A stretch of 48,105 bases of DNA, from the NCBI RefSeq assembly GCF_907164965.1, contig NZ_CAJRAM010000008.1, forward strand, positions 1 through 48,105, read 5' to 3'. The translations under genes were made by a program, and so were the position numbers. Below, in pieces: positions 19,258 to 28,162 of the stretch. The notes below the pieces were generated by a model, which saw only the letters and a list, made by a program, of their open reading frames with translations, made no database searches and had not been told where the DNA came from. This stretch comes from Coxiella endosymbiont of Ornithodoros maritimus (lineage in GTDB: Bacteria > Pseudomonadota > Gammaproteobacteria > Coxiellales > Coxiellaceae). Numbering within the stretch: position 1 is the stretch's first letter; each line of letters opens with the position of its first letter.

Positions 19258-19880
19258 TTCCTTAGGAGAGACCATCGAAATGGTGATTATTCCCTGTATT
19301 ATTGCGGTTATTATTGGCTTGCCGTTAGGTGTGATTTTGTTGGTAACGCAAAAAAATCAACTGTTGGCTCGGCCCTTTTTAAATCGTGTTTTGTCGTCGC
19401 TTTTTAACGCGGCGCGTTCGATTCCATTTATTATTTTAACGATTGCGATTATACCCTTAACGCGATTTATTGTGGGCACCTCGATTGGGACAACAGCGGC
19501 CATTGTGCCCTTAAGTTTATGCGCTATACTTTTTTCGCGCGCTTATCGGAAACCGCTATGCAGGAAGTGCCCGCGGGTTTAATCGAAGCCACTCAGGCGA
19601 TGGGTGCAACACCCATGCAGATTATTCGCAAGGTATTGATACCTGAAGCGTTACCGACCTTGGTCCGGGGGATTACGCTAACGGTGGTTACGTTAGTAGG
19701 CTATTCGGCGATGGCTGGCGTGGTGGGCGGCGTAGGTTTGGGTGATTTGGCTATTCGGTATGGTTATGAGCGGTTGATATTCGCGTTATGCTTATTACCA
19801 TTGCTGTTTTGATTGTTCTCGTCCAATTATTGCAGTACTTGGGCGATTGGGCGGTAAATCGACTTTCTTATTACAAATAA
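19226..19880 (+). pseudogene. metI: Methionine ABC importer permease MetI, frameshifted
   Basis: ATG 19226 lies at the usual MetN-MetI junction. The first frame contains LGETIEMVIIPCIIAVIIGL and the MetI hallmark RSIPFIIL...IPLTRFIVGTSIG, then shifts near 19525. The second frame carries the permease EAA-like loop PAGLIEATQAMGATPMQII and VTLVGYSAMAGVVGGVGLGD. A second shift near 19795 leads to the C-terminal VLIVLVQLLQYLGDW and TAA 19878. MetI is the membrane channel of the importer. Two frameshifts make it non-functional. Confidence 0.92.
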
Positions 19881-19891
19881 GGGAAATTTCC

Positions 19892-20696
19892 ATGCTAAAA
19901 AAATTAATGAGACTTTTAATTTCAGGGTTAATGATTGTTGGATTAACGGCTTGTCATCAAAAAGAAGCAAAAATGAAGTTCTGTGGGTACTATCACCAGG
20001 CCCGAAACACAATTGATGGAAGCGGCTAAACAAGTTGCTTTAAAGCGTTACGGATTGCACGTCAATGTCATTACTTTTTCGGATTATAACACCCCGAATG
20101 AAGCGCTAGCGGATGGCAGTATCGATGCGAATATGTTTAACATCTTCCTTATTTAAAAGCCCAAATTGAAGCGCGTGCTTATAAAATCGTTTCCATCGGA
20201 GAAATTTGTTTATCCAAGGGTTTTATATTCCAAAAAAATCACCGCGCTTACCCAGTTAAAAACGGGCGCAAAAATTGCCATCCCAAGCGACCCTAGCAAC
20301 GAAGCGCGTGCCCTCCTGTTATTAGTAGAGAAGGCCCAATTAATTCAACTAAAGCCTCACGTTACTATTAACGCCAGCTCAATGGATATCGCGACCAATC
20401 CCAAAAAGCTAAAAATTGTGGAGCTCGACGCAGCCCAGCTATCTCGTTCGCTGGGGGATGTCGATCTTGCCGCCATCTAATACTAACTATACGCCATCCC
20501 TGCCGGCTTATCGTCCTCGCGCGACGCATTACTCAGCGAAGGCCCAGACTCGCCTTATGCCAATATCGTGGCTGTCCGAGAAGATGATAAAAATGACCCG
20601 CGTTTAAAACAATTAATCTCGGCATTACATTCACCAGAAGTTTTAAGCGCGGCTGAGAAAATATTCGGCGACGGTGCAATTCCCGCATGGAAATAA
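19892..20696 (+). pseudogene. metQ: Methionine-binding lipoprotein MetQ, frameshifted
   Basis: ATG 19892 begins a lipoprotein signal (MLKKLMRLLISGLMIVG) with lipobox LTAC. The frame breaks near 19975. Parts of the mature domain continue in another frame: TRPETQLMEAAKQVALKRYG, VITFSDYNTPNEALADGSID and MFNIFL, then a stop. Another frame has GAKIAIPSDPSNEARALLLL and VELDAAQLSRSLGDVDLA. The last part ends with DDKNDPRLKQLISALHSPEV and GDGAIPAWK at TAA 20694. These match NlpA/MetQ closely. With metN and metI it completes a dead metNIQ operon. Confidence 0.92.
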
Positions 20697-20706
20697 TGAA
20701 ATACAA

Positions 20707-20736
20707 TGTGCAAGCCGCAATCCAGACCTGTATAAT
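20707..20736 (+). promoter_or_regulatory. Promoter of the RNase P RNA gene
   Basis: A consensus -10 box TATAAT lies at 20731-20736, 7-8 bases before the first base of the RNase P RNA. A weak -35 (TGTGCA at 20707-20712, spacer 18) precedes it. The position fits transcription starting exactly at the RNA 5' end. Confidence 0.7.
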
Positions 20737-20743
20737 GTTCCTC

Positions 20744-21082
20744 CGAGCCAGCTAAACAGTCGCTCAACGTCAGTTGAGAGGAAAGTCCGGGCTCCATCGG
20801 GCAGAGTGCCAGGTAATCCCTGGGAGGCGCGAGCCTACGGAAAGTGCAACAGAAAGAATACCGCTGTTGTCAGGCAGTAAGGGTGAAATGGTGTGGTAAG
20901 AGCACACCGCGTTGGTGGTAACATTAACGGCGATGGTAAACCCCACTCGGAGCAAGGCCAAATAGGAATCCTGATTATGTGGCCCACACAGTGGATTCGG
21001 GTAGGCTGCTTGAGGTACGTGGTGACATGTATCCCAGATAGATGACTGTTCATGACAGAACCCGGCTTATCGGCTGGCTCTC
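20744..21082 (+). ncRNA. rnpB: RNase P RNA (bacterial class A)
   Basis: This is the catalytic RNA of RNase P, which trims the 5' leaders of pre-tRNAs. Conserved landmarks are the P1 helix GAGCCAGC (20745-20752) pairing with GCTGGCTC (21073-21080), the AGAGGAAAGTCCGGGCTCC block (CR-I), the GGTAAACCCC segment, the ACAGAA...CCCGGCTTAT segment near the 3' end (CR-V) and the GCAGTAAGGGTGAAA-like internal loop. The length of about 340 nt is slightly short of the enterobacterial form. Protein frames over this region are artefacts. It has its own promoter just upstream. Confidence 0.96.
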
Positions 21083-21157
21083 CAAAATTACAAGCGCGAA
21101 GAAAAATATCGAGGTCAAATCAAGTAAAAAATCAATTAAAAGCAACAGTGCCCCTTC

Positions 21158-21200
21158 CACAATCCTTCTCCCACTTGCGTGGGAGGCTAGGGGAGGGCAA
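21158..21200. repeat. REP-like palindrome (CTCCCACTTGCGTGGGAG)
   Basis: CTCCCAC (21168-21174) and GTGGGAG (21179-21185) form a short hairpin with a TTGC loop, followed by GGGGAGGG. Similar CTCCC...TTGC...GGGAG hairpins occur at 35244-35270 and in weaker form at 24298-24323. It could end rnpB transcription, but there is no T-tract. Confidence 0.5.
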
Positions 21201-21306
21201 AGAACCTAGTAGTTAGTTTTTAAAACCCCTTCCCCAGGGAGGGGAATAGCTCTGCTTAGAAGAGACTAGAAAGCGAGTCCTTTTATTAAAATCTTTGGAG
21301 ATTAGA

Positions 21307-22497
21307 ATGCAGGAAATATTGTCCCAATTAAATAAAGAAATCGAAGGATTGAAAAAAGCAGGCCTTTACAAATCCGAACGAATTATCACCTCATCCCAGA
21401 ACGCAGAAATTAAAGTAGGTGAGAAAGAAGTTCTTAATTTTTGCGCTAATAATTATTTAGGGTTGGCTGGTCATCCAGCGTTAATTAAAGCCGCACAAAC
21501 AGCCGTTGAACAGTATGGATTTGGTATGGCATCAGTGCGCTTTATTTGTGGGACACAAACCATTCATAAAGAACTTGAAAAAAATATCAGCGAATTTTTG
21601 GGTGCCGACGATACCATTCTTTATTCCTCTTGTTTTGATGCAAATGGTGGTTTATTTGAAACCTTATTAGGCCCTGAAGACGCTATCATTAGTGATGAAT
21701 TGAATCACGCGAGTATTATCGATGGTATTCGATTATGTAAAGCAAAACGGTATCGCTATAAAAATAACGCCATGGATGATTTGGAAGCGAAATTAAAAGA
21801 AGCCGATGAAAAAGGCGCACGATTTAAATTAATCGCAACGGATGGCGTTTTTTCGATGGATGGCATCATCGCTGATTTAAAATCAATTTCTAATTTAGCT
21901 GATAAATATAACGCTTTAGTCATGGTGGATGATTCACACGCGGTTGGATTTATAGGTGAAAACGGCCGAGGCACACCGGAATATTGCGGCGTTGCTGATC
22001 GCATGGATATTCTTACCGGCACTTTAGGTAAAGCATTAGGGGGCGCATCCGGTGGTTACACCTCGGGGCATAAAGAAATTATTGAGTGGCTGCGCAACCG
22101 TTCACGGCCGTATTTATTTTCAAACACGGTCGCGCCTATCATTGTTGCGACTTCGCTAAAAGTCCTTGAATTATTAAAAACCGAAGGCCCGCAATTACGC
22201 AAAAAAATACAAGAAAACAGTCGCTATTTCCGTGCCGGCATGGAAAAATTGGGCTTCCAATTGGTGCCGGGCAATCATCCTATTATTCCGGTGATGTTTG
22301 GAGATGCTCAATTGGCAACGAATATGGCAGATCAATTATTGCGGGAAGGGATTTATGTGGTTGGGTTTTCATATCCAGTTGTGCCAATGGGTAAAGCTCG
22401 CATCCGTGTTCAAATGTCAGCGATTCATACGCAACAACAATTGGATCGAGCGATTGAAGCGTTTGGGCAGGTGGGTAAGAAATTAGGAGCTATTTAA
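21307..22497 (+). CDS. kbl: 2-amino-3-ketobutyrate CoA ligase (glycine C-acetyltransferase)
   Basis: Kbl is a PLP enzyme that cleaves 2-amino-3-ketobutyrate with CoA to glycine and acetyl-CoA, the second step of threonine breakdown. It shows the alpha-oxoamine synthase pattern: FCANNYLGL near the N-terminus, the [13 protein letters not shown] region, [14 protein letters not shown], the PLP aspartate region [11 protein letters not shown], and the Schiff-base lysine in GTLGKALGG (K242). The length of 396 residues is normal. ATG 21307 is preferred over TTG 21295, because GGAG sits 6 nt before 21307. It is followed after 40 bp by tdh, the usual partner. Confidence 0.97.
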   Translation: MQEILSQLNKEIEGLKKAGLYKSERIITSSQNAEIKVGEKEVLNFCANNYLGLAGHPALIKAAQTAVEQYGFGMASVRFICGTQTIHKELEKNISEFLGADDTILYSSCFDANGGLFETLLGPEDAIISDELNHASIIDGIRLCKAKRYRYKNNAMDDLEAKLKEADEKGARFKLIATDGVFSMDGIIADLKSISNLADKYNALVMVDDSHAVGFIGENGRGTPEYCGVADRMDILTGTLGKALGGASGGYTSGHKEIIEWLRNRSRPYLFSNTVAPIIVATSLKVLELLKTEGPQLRKKIQENSRYFRAGMEKLGFQLVPGNHPIIPVMFGDAQLATNMADQLLREGIYVVGFSYPVVPMGKARIRVQMSAIHTQQQLDRAIEAFGQVGKKLGAI

Positions 22498-22537
22498 ACT
22501 CCTCTTTCCATTTGCGGGAGTGGATCTAAAAAAACTT

Positions 22538-23566
22538 ATGAAAGTACTTTCCAAACTAAAACCAGCCTCTGGCCTCTGGCTTCACGAGGTGCCAAAGCCT
22601 AAACCCGGCCGGGACGAAGTATTAATTAAAATTAAAAAAACCGCCATTTGCGGCACGGATTTGCATATTTATAAATGGGATGAATGGGCGCAAAAAATCA
22701 TTCCTGTCCCCATGCACGTGGGGCATGAATTTGTTGGTGAAATCGTGGAGGTAGGTGAGGCCGCTAGTGGGTTGGTGGTTGGAGATCGGGTTTCAGGGGA
22801 AGGGCACATCACGTGTGGGGATTGTCGTAATTGCCGCGCCGGTAAGCGCCATTTGTGTCGCTACACCGTTGGCGTTGGCGTAAATCGTCCTGGCGCGTTT
22901 GCGGAATATCTAGTTATCCCCGCTAAAAATGTGTATAAAATTCCGACTAAAATTAGCGATAATATTGCTGCCATTTTAGATCCTTTTGGCAACGCTGCAC
23001 ATTCTGCGTTGGAGTTTGATTTAGTGGGCGAAGATGTATTAATTACCGGTGCAGGTCCCGTCGGATTGATGTCAGCAGCCATTGCGCGCCACGTCGGGGC
23101 GCGGCATGTAGTGATAACGGATGTCAATGATTACCGCTTAGCCTTAGCTGAAAAAGTGGGCGTAAGCGCCGCCGTTAACTCGAAAAAAATCCCCTTAACG
23201 GAGACGATGGAAAATCTTAGGATGGTAGAGGGTTTTAACGTCGGTCTTGAAATGTCAGGAAACGCTGAGGCTTTTCGCAGCATGTTAACGGTAATGAATA
23301 ATGGCGGAAAAATCGCCTTTTTGGGTATCCCAGCGGAACCGTTTGCAATTGATTGGAATCAAGTCGTTTTTAAAAGCTTATTGATAAAAGGGATTTATGG
23401 ACGCCGTATGTTTGAGACGTGGTATAAAATGACTAATTTATTACTAAGCGGGTTAGACATTTCACCTATCATCACGCATGAGTTTCCGATGAAGGATTTT
23501 CAACAAGGATTTGATGTAATTATATCAGGTAAAACAGGTAAAGTGATTTTGAATTGGGAGGAATGA
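22538..23566 (+). CDS. tdh: L-threonine 3-dehydrogenase
   Basis: Tdh oxidises L-threonine to 2-amino-3-ketobutyrate with NAD+, and Kbl then uses the product. It is a zinc-dependent medium-chain dehydrogenase: catalytic zinc Cys38 in [17 protein letters not shown], the structural-zinc cysteines in [15 protein letters not shown], and the Rossmann motif TGAGPVGLM. The length of 342 residues is normal. ATG 22538 matches the family N-terminus. A GTG at 22520 lies right behind GGGAG and is less likely. Together the pair lets the cell turn threonine into glycine and acetyl-CoA. Confidence 0.97.
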   Translation: MKVLSKLKPASGLWLHEVPKPKPGRDEVLIKIKKTAICGTDLHIYKWDEWAQKIIPVPMHVGHEFVGEIVEVGEAASGLVVGDRVSGEGHITCGDCRNCRAGKRHLCRYTVGVGVNRPGAFAEYLVIPAKNVYKIPTKISDNIAAILDPFGNAAHSALEFDLVGEDVLITGAGPVGLMSAAIARHVGARHVVITDVNDYRLALAEKVGVSAAVNSKKIPLTETMENLRMVEGFNVGLEMSGNAEAFRSMLTVMNNGGKIAFLGIPAEPFAIDWNQVVFKSLLIKGIYGRRMFETWYKMTNLLLSGLDISPIITHEFPMKDFQQGFDVIISGKTGKVILNWEE

Positions 23567-23570
23567 AATA

Positions 23571-23602
23571 GGGAAGATTTAGAAATATCTTCCTTATTAT
23601 TC
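23571..23602 (+). terminator. Probable intrinsic terminator after tdh
   Basis: GGAAGAT (23572-23578) pairs with ATCTTCC (23587-23593) around an 8-nt loop, followed by TTATTATT. It starts 6 bp after the tdh stop. The stem is short and AT-rich, so it may be weak. Confidence 0.5.
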
Positions 23603-23766
23603 TAGCTCCTTAGAGCTGGAGAAGAACGCTCCTCTTCCTTCGATTTAGAAGAAACAGGTTTAGCTTTAGAAGTGGTGAATATAGTAGATGGGTTTGGGCT
23701 CACGCACTTTTGTATTACCTTCTTGACATTTAAAGGTACTTTAATGTTTTTGAAGAAACCCAGTTG
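23602..23766 (-). other. Minus-strand open remnant without start
   Basis: About 53 codons read open on the minus strand, including NIKVPLNVKKVIQKCVS and a Ser/Lys/Glu-rich tail (SKSKEEERSSPALRS) to TAG 23602. No ATG, GTG or TTG start is in frame before an upstream TAG. It may be the 3' end of a decayed gene. The function is unknown. Confidence 0.3.
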
Positions 23767-23807
23767 ATGCTAAAATCCTACCTTCAATCACCTAATGGAG
23801 TGAAACC

Positions 23808-24296
23808 ATGCCGTCCCCGTCATTTGACATTCAGTCTGAATTGAACAAACACGAAGTGAGTAATGCTGTGGATCAAGCCAATCGGGAGGTCAGAACCCGC
23901 TTTGATTTTAAAGGATCTGGTGTCGCGTATAAATACGAAGGAAACAGCATTATTTTACAAGCGGAAACCAATTTTCAGCTTAAGCAAATGATTGATATTT
24001 TGAAAAACAAATTTGCTAAACGTCATATCGACGTCGCCCATATGAAATTAGAAGATCCCATCATCCAGCATAAAAGCGCTCAACAAATTGTGATGTTGCT
24101 CGACGGCATCGATCAAATCACCGCCAAAAAGATCATCAAACTCATCAAAGACCAAAAACTCAAAGTCCAAGTCGCTATCCAGGGCGAAAAAGTCCGTGTG
24201 ACTGGCAAAAAGCGCGATGACTTACAGTCTGTAATCGGTCTGCTCAAAGAGCAAGAAATCGGCCTTCCTCTTCAATTTGACAACTTTCGGGATTAA
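23808..24296 (+). CDS. yajQ: YajQ family nucleotide-binding protein
   Basis: This 162-residue UPF0234/DUF520 protein matches the family along its whole length: PSFDIQSELN at the start, AVDQANREVRTRFDFKGSG, a central LKQMIDILKNKFAKR, AKKIIKLIKDQKLKVQVAIQ and the ending LQFDNFRD. Some YajQ proteins bind cyclic di-GMP and act in transcription or virulence control. Whether this one does is not visible here. The ATG follows GGAG at 9 nt. A short CCCTCT/AGAGGG hairpin lies just after the stop. Confidence 0.95.
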   Translation: MPSPSFDIQSELNKHEVSNAVDQANREVRTRFDFKGSGVAYKYEGNSIILQAETNFQLKQMIDILKNKFAKRHIDVAHMKLEDPIIQHKSAQQIVMLLDGIDQITAKKIIKLIKDQKLKVQVAIQGEKVRVTGKKRDDLQSVIGLLKEQEIGLPLQFDNFRD

Positions 24297-24379
24297 CAAC
24301 CCTCTCCTACGGGGAAGAGGGGATAAGATAAGTTGCAGCCATTTTAATTTTGGGCTTTGTCACTCCGTCCATGGGGGAG

Positions 24380-24438
24380 TCCTGGCTAAAAGGCTAAGAA
24401 AAACACCATCGGTGTTTTTCTTAGCCTTTTAGCCAGGA
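24380..24438. repeat. Perfect 28-bp inverted repeat with 3-nt loop
   Basis: The left arm 24380-24407 (starting TCCTGGCTAAAAGGCTAAG) and the right arm 24411-24438 are exact reverse complements, with loop ATC at 24408-24410. Weaker pairing continues outwards through GGGGGAG/CTCCC. The RNA would form an almost unbroken hairpin of over 28 pairs. There is no T-tract after the stem in either direction long enough for a normal terminator. It lies in the 479-bp gap between yajQ and mraZ. Confidence 0.85.
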
Positions 24439-24599
24439 TCCTCCCGACTCGGCCGTGAAGGTTTTGTATGCTTCAATTAATACAGCAGATGCCCCCGCGG
24501 GAGGACGACGGGTTTTTAAGTTTTTCACGCTTCACCACGGGTGGGTAATGATAGAGGCCCCTTGTGTTAAGAAGCTTTGAAAGGAACAAGGTGAATGAA

Positions 24600-24655
24600 A
24601 GAGAAGCATCAACTTTACAGCCATTAGGGGTTTATGCTTAAGTTGACGCCTAGGC
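24600..24655. repeat. 56-bp dispersed repeat, copy 2
   Basis: This copy is identical to bases 1-56 of the window over its full visible length. It lies 120 bp upstream of mraZ. The rest of the 24297-24775 gap holds the 28-bp hairpin, GC-rich sequence and the mraZ promoter, with no gene seen. Confidence 0.85.
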
Positions 24656-24727
24656 GCCCGCCCGGCAACGATAGGAGTTTGGAATGGCTTTCCTCTTGTT
24701 TTTTCAACAATAGCATATAGTTAGACT

Positions 24728-24767
24728 GTCTGTGTCAAAAAGTGGTATAATGTAGAAAAATGTGGGG
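24728..24767 (+). promoter_or_regulatory. mraZ promoter and MraZ-box-like array
   Basis: A -10 box TATAAT lies at 24746-24751. Across it, the triplets GTG (24732), GTG (24742), GTA (24752) and GTG (24762) repeat at exactly 10-bp spacing, with A-rich bases between (AAAAGTGG, AAATGTGG). MraZ is known to repress its own cluster by binding short direct repeats at 10-bp spacing upstream of mraZ. The fit is by pattern only. The last repeat also serves as the mraZ ribosome binding region (GGGGA). Confidence 0.65.
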
Positions 24768-24775
24768 AATTTTAG

Positions 24776-25234
24776 ATGTTTCGGGGGTTAAATCCCATTG
24801 CAGTTGATGTCAAAGGTCGAATCGCCATACCGGCACGCTATCGCGAACCGATCCAAAGCGAAGCGGACGCTATCTTAGTAGTTACCATTGATACCGAAGA
24901 GCGCTGCCTTTTAATTTACACCCACCCACACTGGGAACAAATTGAGCAAAAATTGGAAAGCTTACCGAGTTATCATCCTGCAAGCCGTCGGGTTCAGCGG
25001 TTGTTAATTGGTCACGCTACAGAAGTGGAATTAGATCGCAGCGGTCGAATTTTAGTTCCGCCTGTATTACGAGAATATGCGGGCTTAGGGTCAATGGCGA
25101 TGCTGGTAGGGCAAGGCAAAAAATTTGAATTATGGGGCAAGTCGCAATGGGAGACGGCTCGCGAAGATTGGTTGGCGGAACAGCTTCTGAAAGAAGACGA
25201 TTTGCCGCCGGAGTTAAGGTCTCTTTCATTGTAA
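24776..25234 (+). CDS. mraZ: Transcriptional regulator MraZ
   Basis: MraZ is a ring-forming DNA-binding protein with two AbrB-like SpoVT folds, and it regulates the division and cell wall cluster. Both half-repeats are visible: DVKGRIAIPARYRE (about 11-24) and ELDRSGRILVPPVLREYAGL (about 84-103). Each carries the D-x-x-GR signature. The length of 152 residues is standard. It opens the dcw cluster, and its stop codon TAA shares a base with the rsmH ATG. The phased repeats over its promoter suggest autorepression. Confidence 0.97.
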   Translation: MFRGLNPIAVDVKGRIAIPARYREPIQSEADAILVVTIDTEERCLLIYTHPHWEQIEQKLESLPSYHPASRRVQRLLIGHATEVELDRSGRILVPPVLREYAGLGSMAMLVGQGKKFELWGKSQWETAREDWLAEQLLKEDDLPPELRSLSL

Positions 25235-26163
25235 TGGCGATGGAGGCACATAAACCGGTTTTATTTGATGAAGTGATGAAAGGGCTTGCGATTCGACCGG
25301 ATGGAATTTATGTCGATGGAACATTTGGAAGAGGAGGGCATAGCTTTGGCATATTACAGCGGTTGGCGCCAAAGGGCCGCTTGATGGCGATGGATAAAGA
25401 CCCAGATGCTGTTGGCGTTGCAAATAAAGCCCTTTTTGAGGATACGCGATTCAGCATCATCCATGAAACGTTTGCGAAGTTGCAAAAAGCTATCAGGGAT
25501 CACAGATGGGAAGGAAGAGTGAATGGAATATTGCTGGATATCGGGGTTTCGTCACCCCAATTGGAGGATGCTAAACGTGGATTTAGCTTTTCAAAGGATG
25601 GGCCATTAGATATGCGAATGAATCCGAAACAAAGTATGGATGCAGCTAGTTGGATTAATCAGGCCGCAATGGAAGAGATTCGTGGCGTGCTTTGGAATTA
25701 CGGCGAAGAACGCTTTGCTAAGCGCATCGCCCAAGCGATTGTTAAGGTGCGCGAAGAAAAACGCATTACCCGAACCCAAGAATTAAGCGACATTGTCATA
25801 AAAGCTTATCCTCAACGAGAGATTAAAAAACACCCAGCAACGCGAACTTTCCAAGCCATTCGGATTTTTATCAATCGAGAATTGGATGAATTGCGCGAAT
25901 GTTTACCGCAGTGTTTGGAAGTGTTAGCAATCGGCGGTCGATTGTGCGTGATTAGTTTTCACTCGCTGGAAGACCGTCTCGTTAAACGGTTTATCCAAAA
26001 AGAGTCGGGCAATCATTTGCCGCGTGAGATCCCGATTTTGGCAAAAGATATAAAGTACCGATTAAAAACCCTCGGTTCTCTGATCAGACCAACAGAGGCC
26101 GAAATTAAAAAAAACCCGCGGGCGCGTAGTGCTCGCCTACGCATCATGGAGAAACTCACATGA
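25234..26163 (+). CDS. rsmH: 16S rRNA (cytosine-1402-N4)-methyltransferase
   Basis: RsmH (MraW) methylates N4 of C1402 in the ribosomal P site using S-adenosylmethionine. Family motifs are HKPVLFDEVMKGL, the SAM loop DGTFGRGGHS (28-37), LLDIGVSSPQLEDAKRGFSF, PLDMRMNP, KHPATRTFQAIRIFINREL and VISFHSLEDRLVKRF. The length of 309 residues is normal. ATG 25234 overlaps the mraZ stop; a second ATG at 25240 is possible. The stop overlaps the ftsL ATG, showing tight coupling. Confidence 0.97.
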   Translation: MAMEAHKPVLFDEVMKGLAIRPDGIYVDGTFGRGGHSFGILQRLAPKGRLMAMDKDPDAVGVANKALFEDTRFSIIHETFAKLQKAIRDHRWEGRVNGILLDIGVSSPQLEDAKRGFSFSKDGPLDMRMNPKQSMDAASWINQAAMEEIRGVLWNYGEERFAKRIAQAIVKVREEKRITRTQELSDIVIKAYPQREIKKHPATRTFQAIRIFINRELDELRECLPQCLEVLAIGGRLCVISFHSLEDRLVKRFIQKESGNHLPREIPILAKDIKYRLKTLGSLIRPTEAEIKKNPRARSARLRIMEKLT

Positions 26164-26507
26164 ACACAGCAACCCGTGTCATCGTCGCACAAAATGTGAG
26201 GACGCGGAACCGCAGCTTCCTGGTAACTAAACAAGGAGTGGTGATTGTGGCGCTGGTCATCGCATTGTTGTGCTCTGCTTTTGGTATGGTTTATTTTAAG
26301 GACTTAAACCGCCGGTTGTTCATTCAATATCAAACCCTGCAGCGTGAAAAAGCTGAAGAGCTTATTCAATGGGGAAAATTGTTATTAGAACAAACCACAT
26401 GGTCAACCCAATCCCGAGTTCAACGAATCGCTGAGCAGCAATTAGGAATGCAACTGCCGAGTGCAAAGGAGGTCATTTTAGTTAATGCCGATGCGATGAT
26501 TGAGTAA
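26160..26507 (+). CDS. ftsL: Cell division protein FtsL
   Basis: FtsL is a small bitopic protein of the divisome that forms a complex with FtsB and FtsQ and helps activate FtsWI. This one has 115 residues: a short basic cytoplasmic part, one transmembrane helix (GVVIVALVIALLCSAFGMVY, about 25-44), then a periplasmic coiled coil with leucines in register (LFIQYQTLQREKAEELIQWG) and a C-terminal RIAEQQLGMQLP segment typical of the family. It lies between rsmH and ftsI, overlapping both. Confidence 0.93.
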   Translation: MNTATRVIVAQNVRTRNRSFLVTKQGVVIVALVIALLCSAFGMVYFKDLNRRLFIQYQTLQREKAEELIQWGKLLLEQTTWSTQSRVQRIAEQQLGMQLPSAKEVILVNADAMIE

Positions 26508-28158
26508 CCCCGTGCAACGCGCTTGGCGATTTTACGCGTTATGGTTTTTACTGAGTGTCGCGGTGGCCGGATTATTATGGCGATTGATCGACTTAAACGT
26601 CTTGGATCGATCTTTTCTACTAAGGCAAAGTAAGGCGAGGATTCTTCGTGTCGTCAATATTCCGGCTTATCGCGGTATGATTACCGACCGATTGGGGGTA
26701 CCGTTAGGCATTAGTACGCCGGTGGATTCCGTATGGATAAATCCGCAATTATTTCAAGCGACGCCGATTCAATTAAAACAGCTTGCTCACCTTTTACATC
26801 TCCCTCTTTCGTTTATTAAAAAGCGAGCCAAAAAAACGGTGGATCGTCAGTTCGTTTATTTAAAGCGCGGTAATCCTCCTTTCGTAGCAAAACAAATTCG
26901 TGGGCTAAATATTTCGGGAGTTTTTTTTCAGCGTGAATATCGGCGGTATTATCCGGAAGGTGAAGTGACTGCTCATGTGGTTGGGTTGACGAATATCGAT
27001 GATCAAGGACAGGAAGGGCTAGAGCTCGCCTATAATCGATGGCTTGGGGGAACGCCGGGTAAAATGGAAGTGTTAAAAGACCGTCTAGGCTATGTGATTG
27101 CTGATGTGGCCGTGTTGCAAAAACCCGCCCAAGGACATGATTTAAATTTAAGTATAGATCATCGAATTCAATATTTGGCGTATAAAGCGTTGGAGGAAAC
27201 GGTTTCCACTTATCACGCACAATCGGGTTCTGTAGTCGTGCTCGATGTAAAAACGGGTGAAATTTTAGCGATGGTAAACCAACCAAGTTACAACCCAAAT
27301 AACCGCCCGACTGATCACGACGGACGGTATCGTAACCGAGCGGTGACGGATATGTTTGAACCAGGCTCCGTCAATAAGCCTTTCACGATCGCGCTCGCTT
27401 TGGAAAGCGGCCGATACAAACCTGATACCCAAATTGATGCCAACCCCGGATGGATGAAAATCGGCGGTTATCACATTCACGATGATTTAAATTACGGCGT
27501 TGTCACGCTGACGCAATTACTGCAAAAATCAAGTAATATCGCCGCAGCTAAGATTTTGTTATCTTTGACCCCCCAGCATTATTACACTTTATTACAGGCA
27601 TTTGGTTTTGGCGAAAGAACCACAAGCGGATTCCCTGGTGAATCTAACGGTGCTTTGATCCCTTATGAAACATGGGTTCCGAGCGTCGTTGCCACTTTGG
27701 CTTATGGATACGGTCTTGCGGTAACCACGTTGCAACTCGCTCAAGGTTACGCAGTTTTAGCCGCCGGCGGCATAAGAAAACCGGTTACATTTGTTAAAGT
27801 AAACAAGTCCACACAAGGCGTTCGGTTTTTGCCAGAAAACGTCGCAAAAACCGTAATAAAAATGCTTGAAACCGTTGTTCAAAAGGGAGGAACGGGTACG
27901 CGTGCACAAGTCTATGGTTATAGTGTGGCAGGAAAAACAGGGACCGCTTATATTGCCGGACCGAATGGTTATTTCAAATACCGCTACGTAGCTTCATTCG
28001 TCGGTATCGCGCCAGCGAATAATCCACGCTTAGTTGCCGCCGTCGTAATTCGCGATCCGCAAGGCCAGCATTTCGGCGGAATTGTAGCCGCTCCTTTATT
28101 TTCAAAAGTCATGAGTGGCGCTTTGCGCATATTAGATGTGCGACCGGATAATTCGTAG
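26500..28158 (+). CDS. ftsI: Septal peptidoglycan transpeptidase FtsI (PBP3)
   Basis: FtsI crosslinks peptidoglycan at the division septum, acting with FtsW. It has an N-terminal membrane anchor (FYALWFLLSVAVAGLLWRLI), a PBP dimerisation domain starting with RGMITDRLG, and the transpeptidase domain with all three motifs: S-x-x-K in EPGSVNKPF (the family usually has Val/Thr where this has Asn), SSN in KSSNIAA, and KTG in AGKTGTAY. The length of 552 residues is typical. The frame opens with TTG 26500, overlapping the end of ftsL by 8 bases; GTG 26512 is an alternative. The AAAGGAGG in ftsL is too far upstream to decide. Confidence 0.96.
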   Translation: MSNPVQRAWRFYALWFLLSVAVAGLLWRLIDLNVLDRSFLLRQSKARILRVVNIPAYRGMITDRLGVPLGISTPVDSVWINPQLFQATPIQLKQLAHLLHLPLSFIKKRAKKTVDRQFVYLKRGNPPFVAKQIRGLNISGVFFQREYRRYYPEGEVTAHVVGLTNIDDQGQEGLELAYNRWLGGTPGKMEVLKDRLGYVIADVAVLQKPAQGHDLNLSIDHRIQYLAYKALEETVSTYHAQSGSVVVLDVKTGEILAMVNQPSYNPNNRPTDHDGRYRNRAVTDMFEPGSVNKPFTIALALESGRYKPDTQIDANPGWMKIGGYHIHDDLNYGVVTLTQLLQKSSNIAAAKILLSLTPQHYYTLLQAFGFGERTTSGFPGESNGALIPYETWVPSVVATLAYGYGLAVTTLQLAQGYAVLAAGGIRKPVTFVKVNKSTQGVRFLPENVAKTVIKMLETVVQKGGTGTRAQVYGYSVAGKTGTAYIAGPNGYFKYRYVASFVGIAPANNPRLVAAVVIRDPQGQHFGGIVAAPLFSKVMSGALRILDVRPDNS

Positions 28159-28162
28159 ACGT

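Noticed and set aside
20674-21053. Open frames across the RNase P RNA gene
   Set aside because: The region folds as class A RNase P RNA with all conserved blocks; the frames have atypical composition.
24380-24438. 28-bp hairpin as an ordinary intrinsic terminator of yajQ
   Set aside because: It is far longer than terminator stems, lies 84 bp after yajQ, and has no T-tract at its 3' edge.
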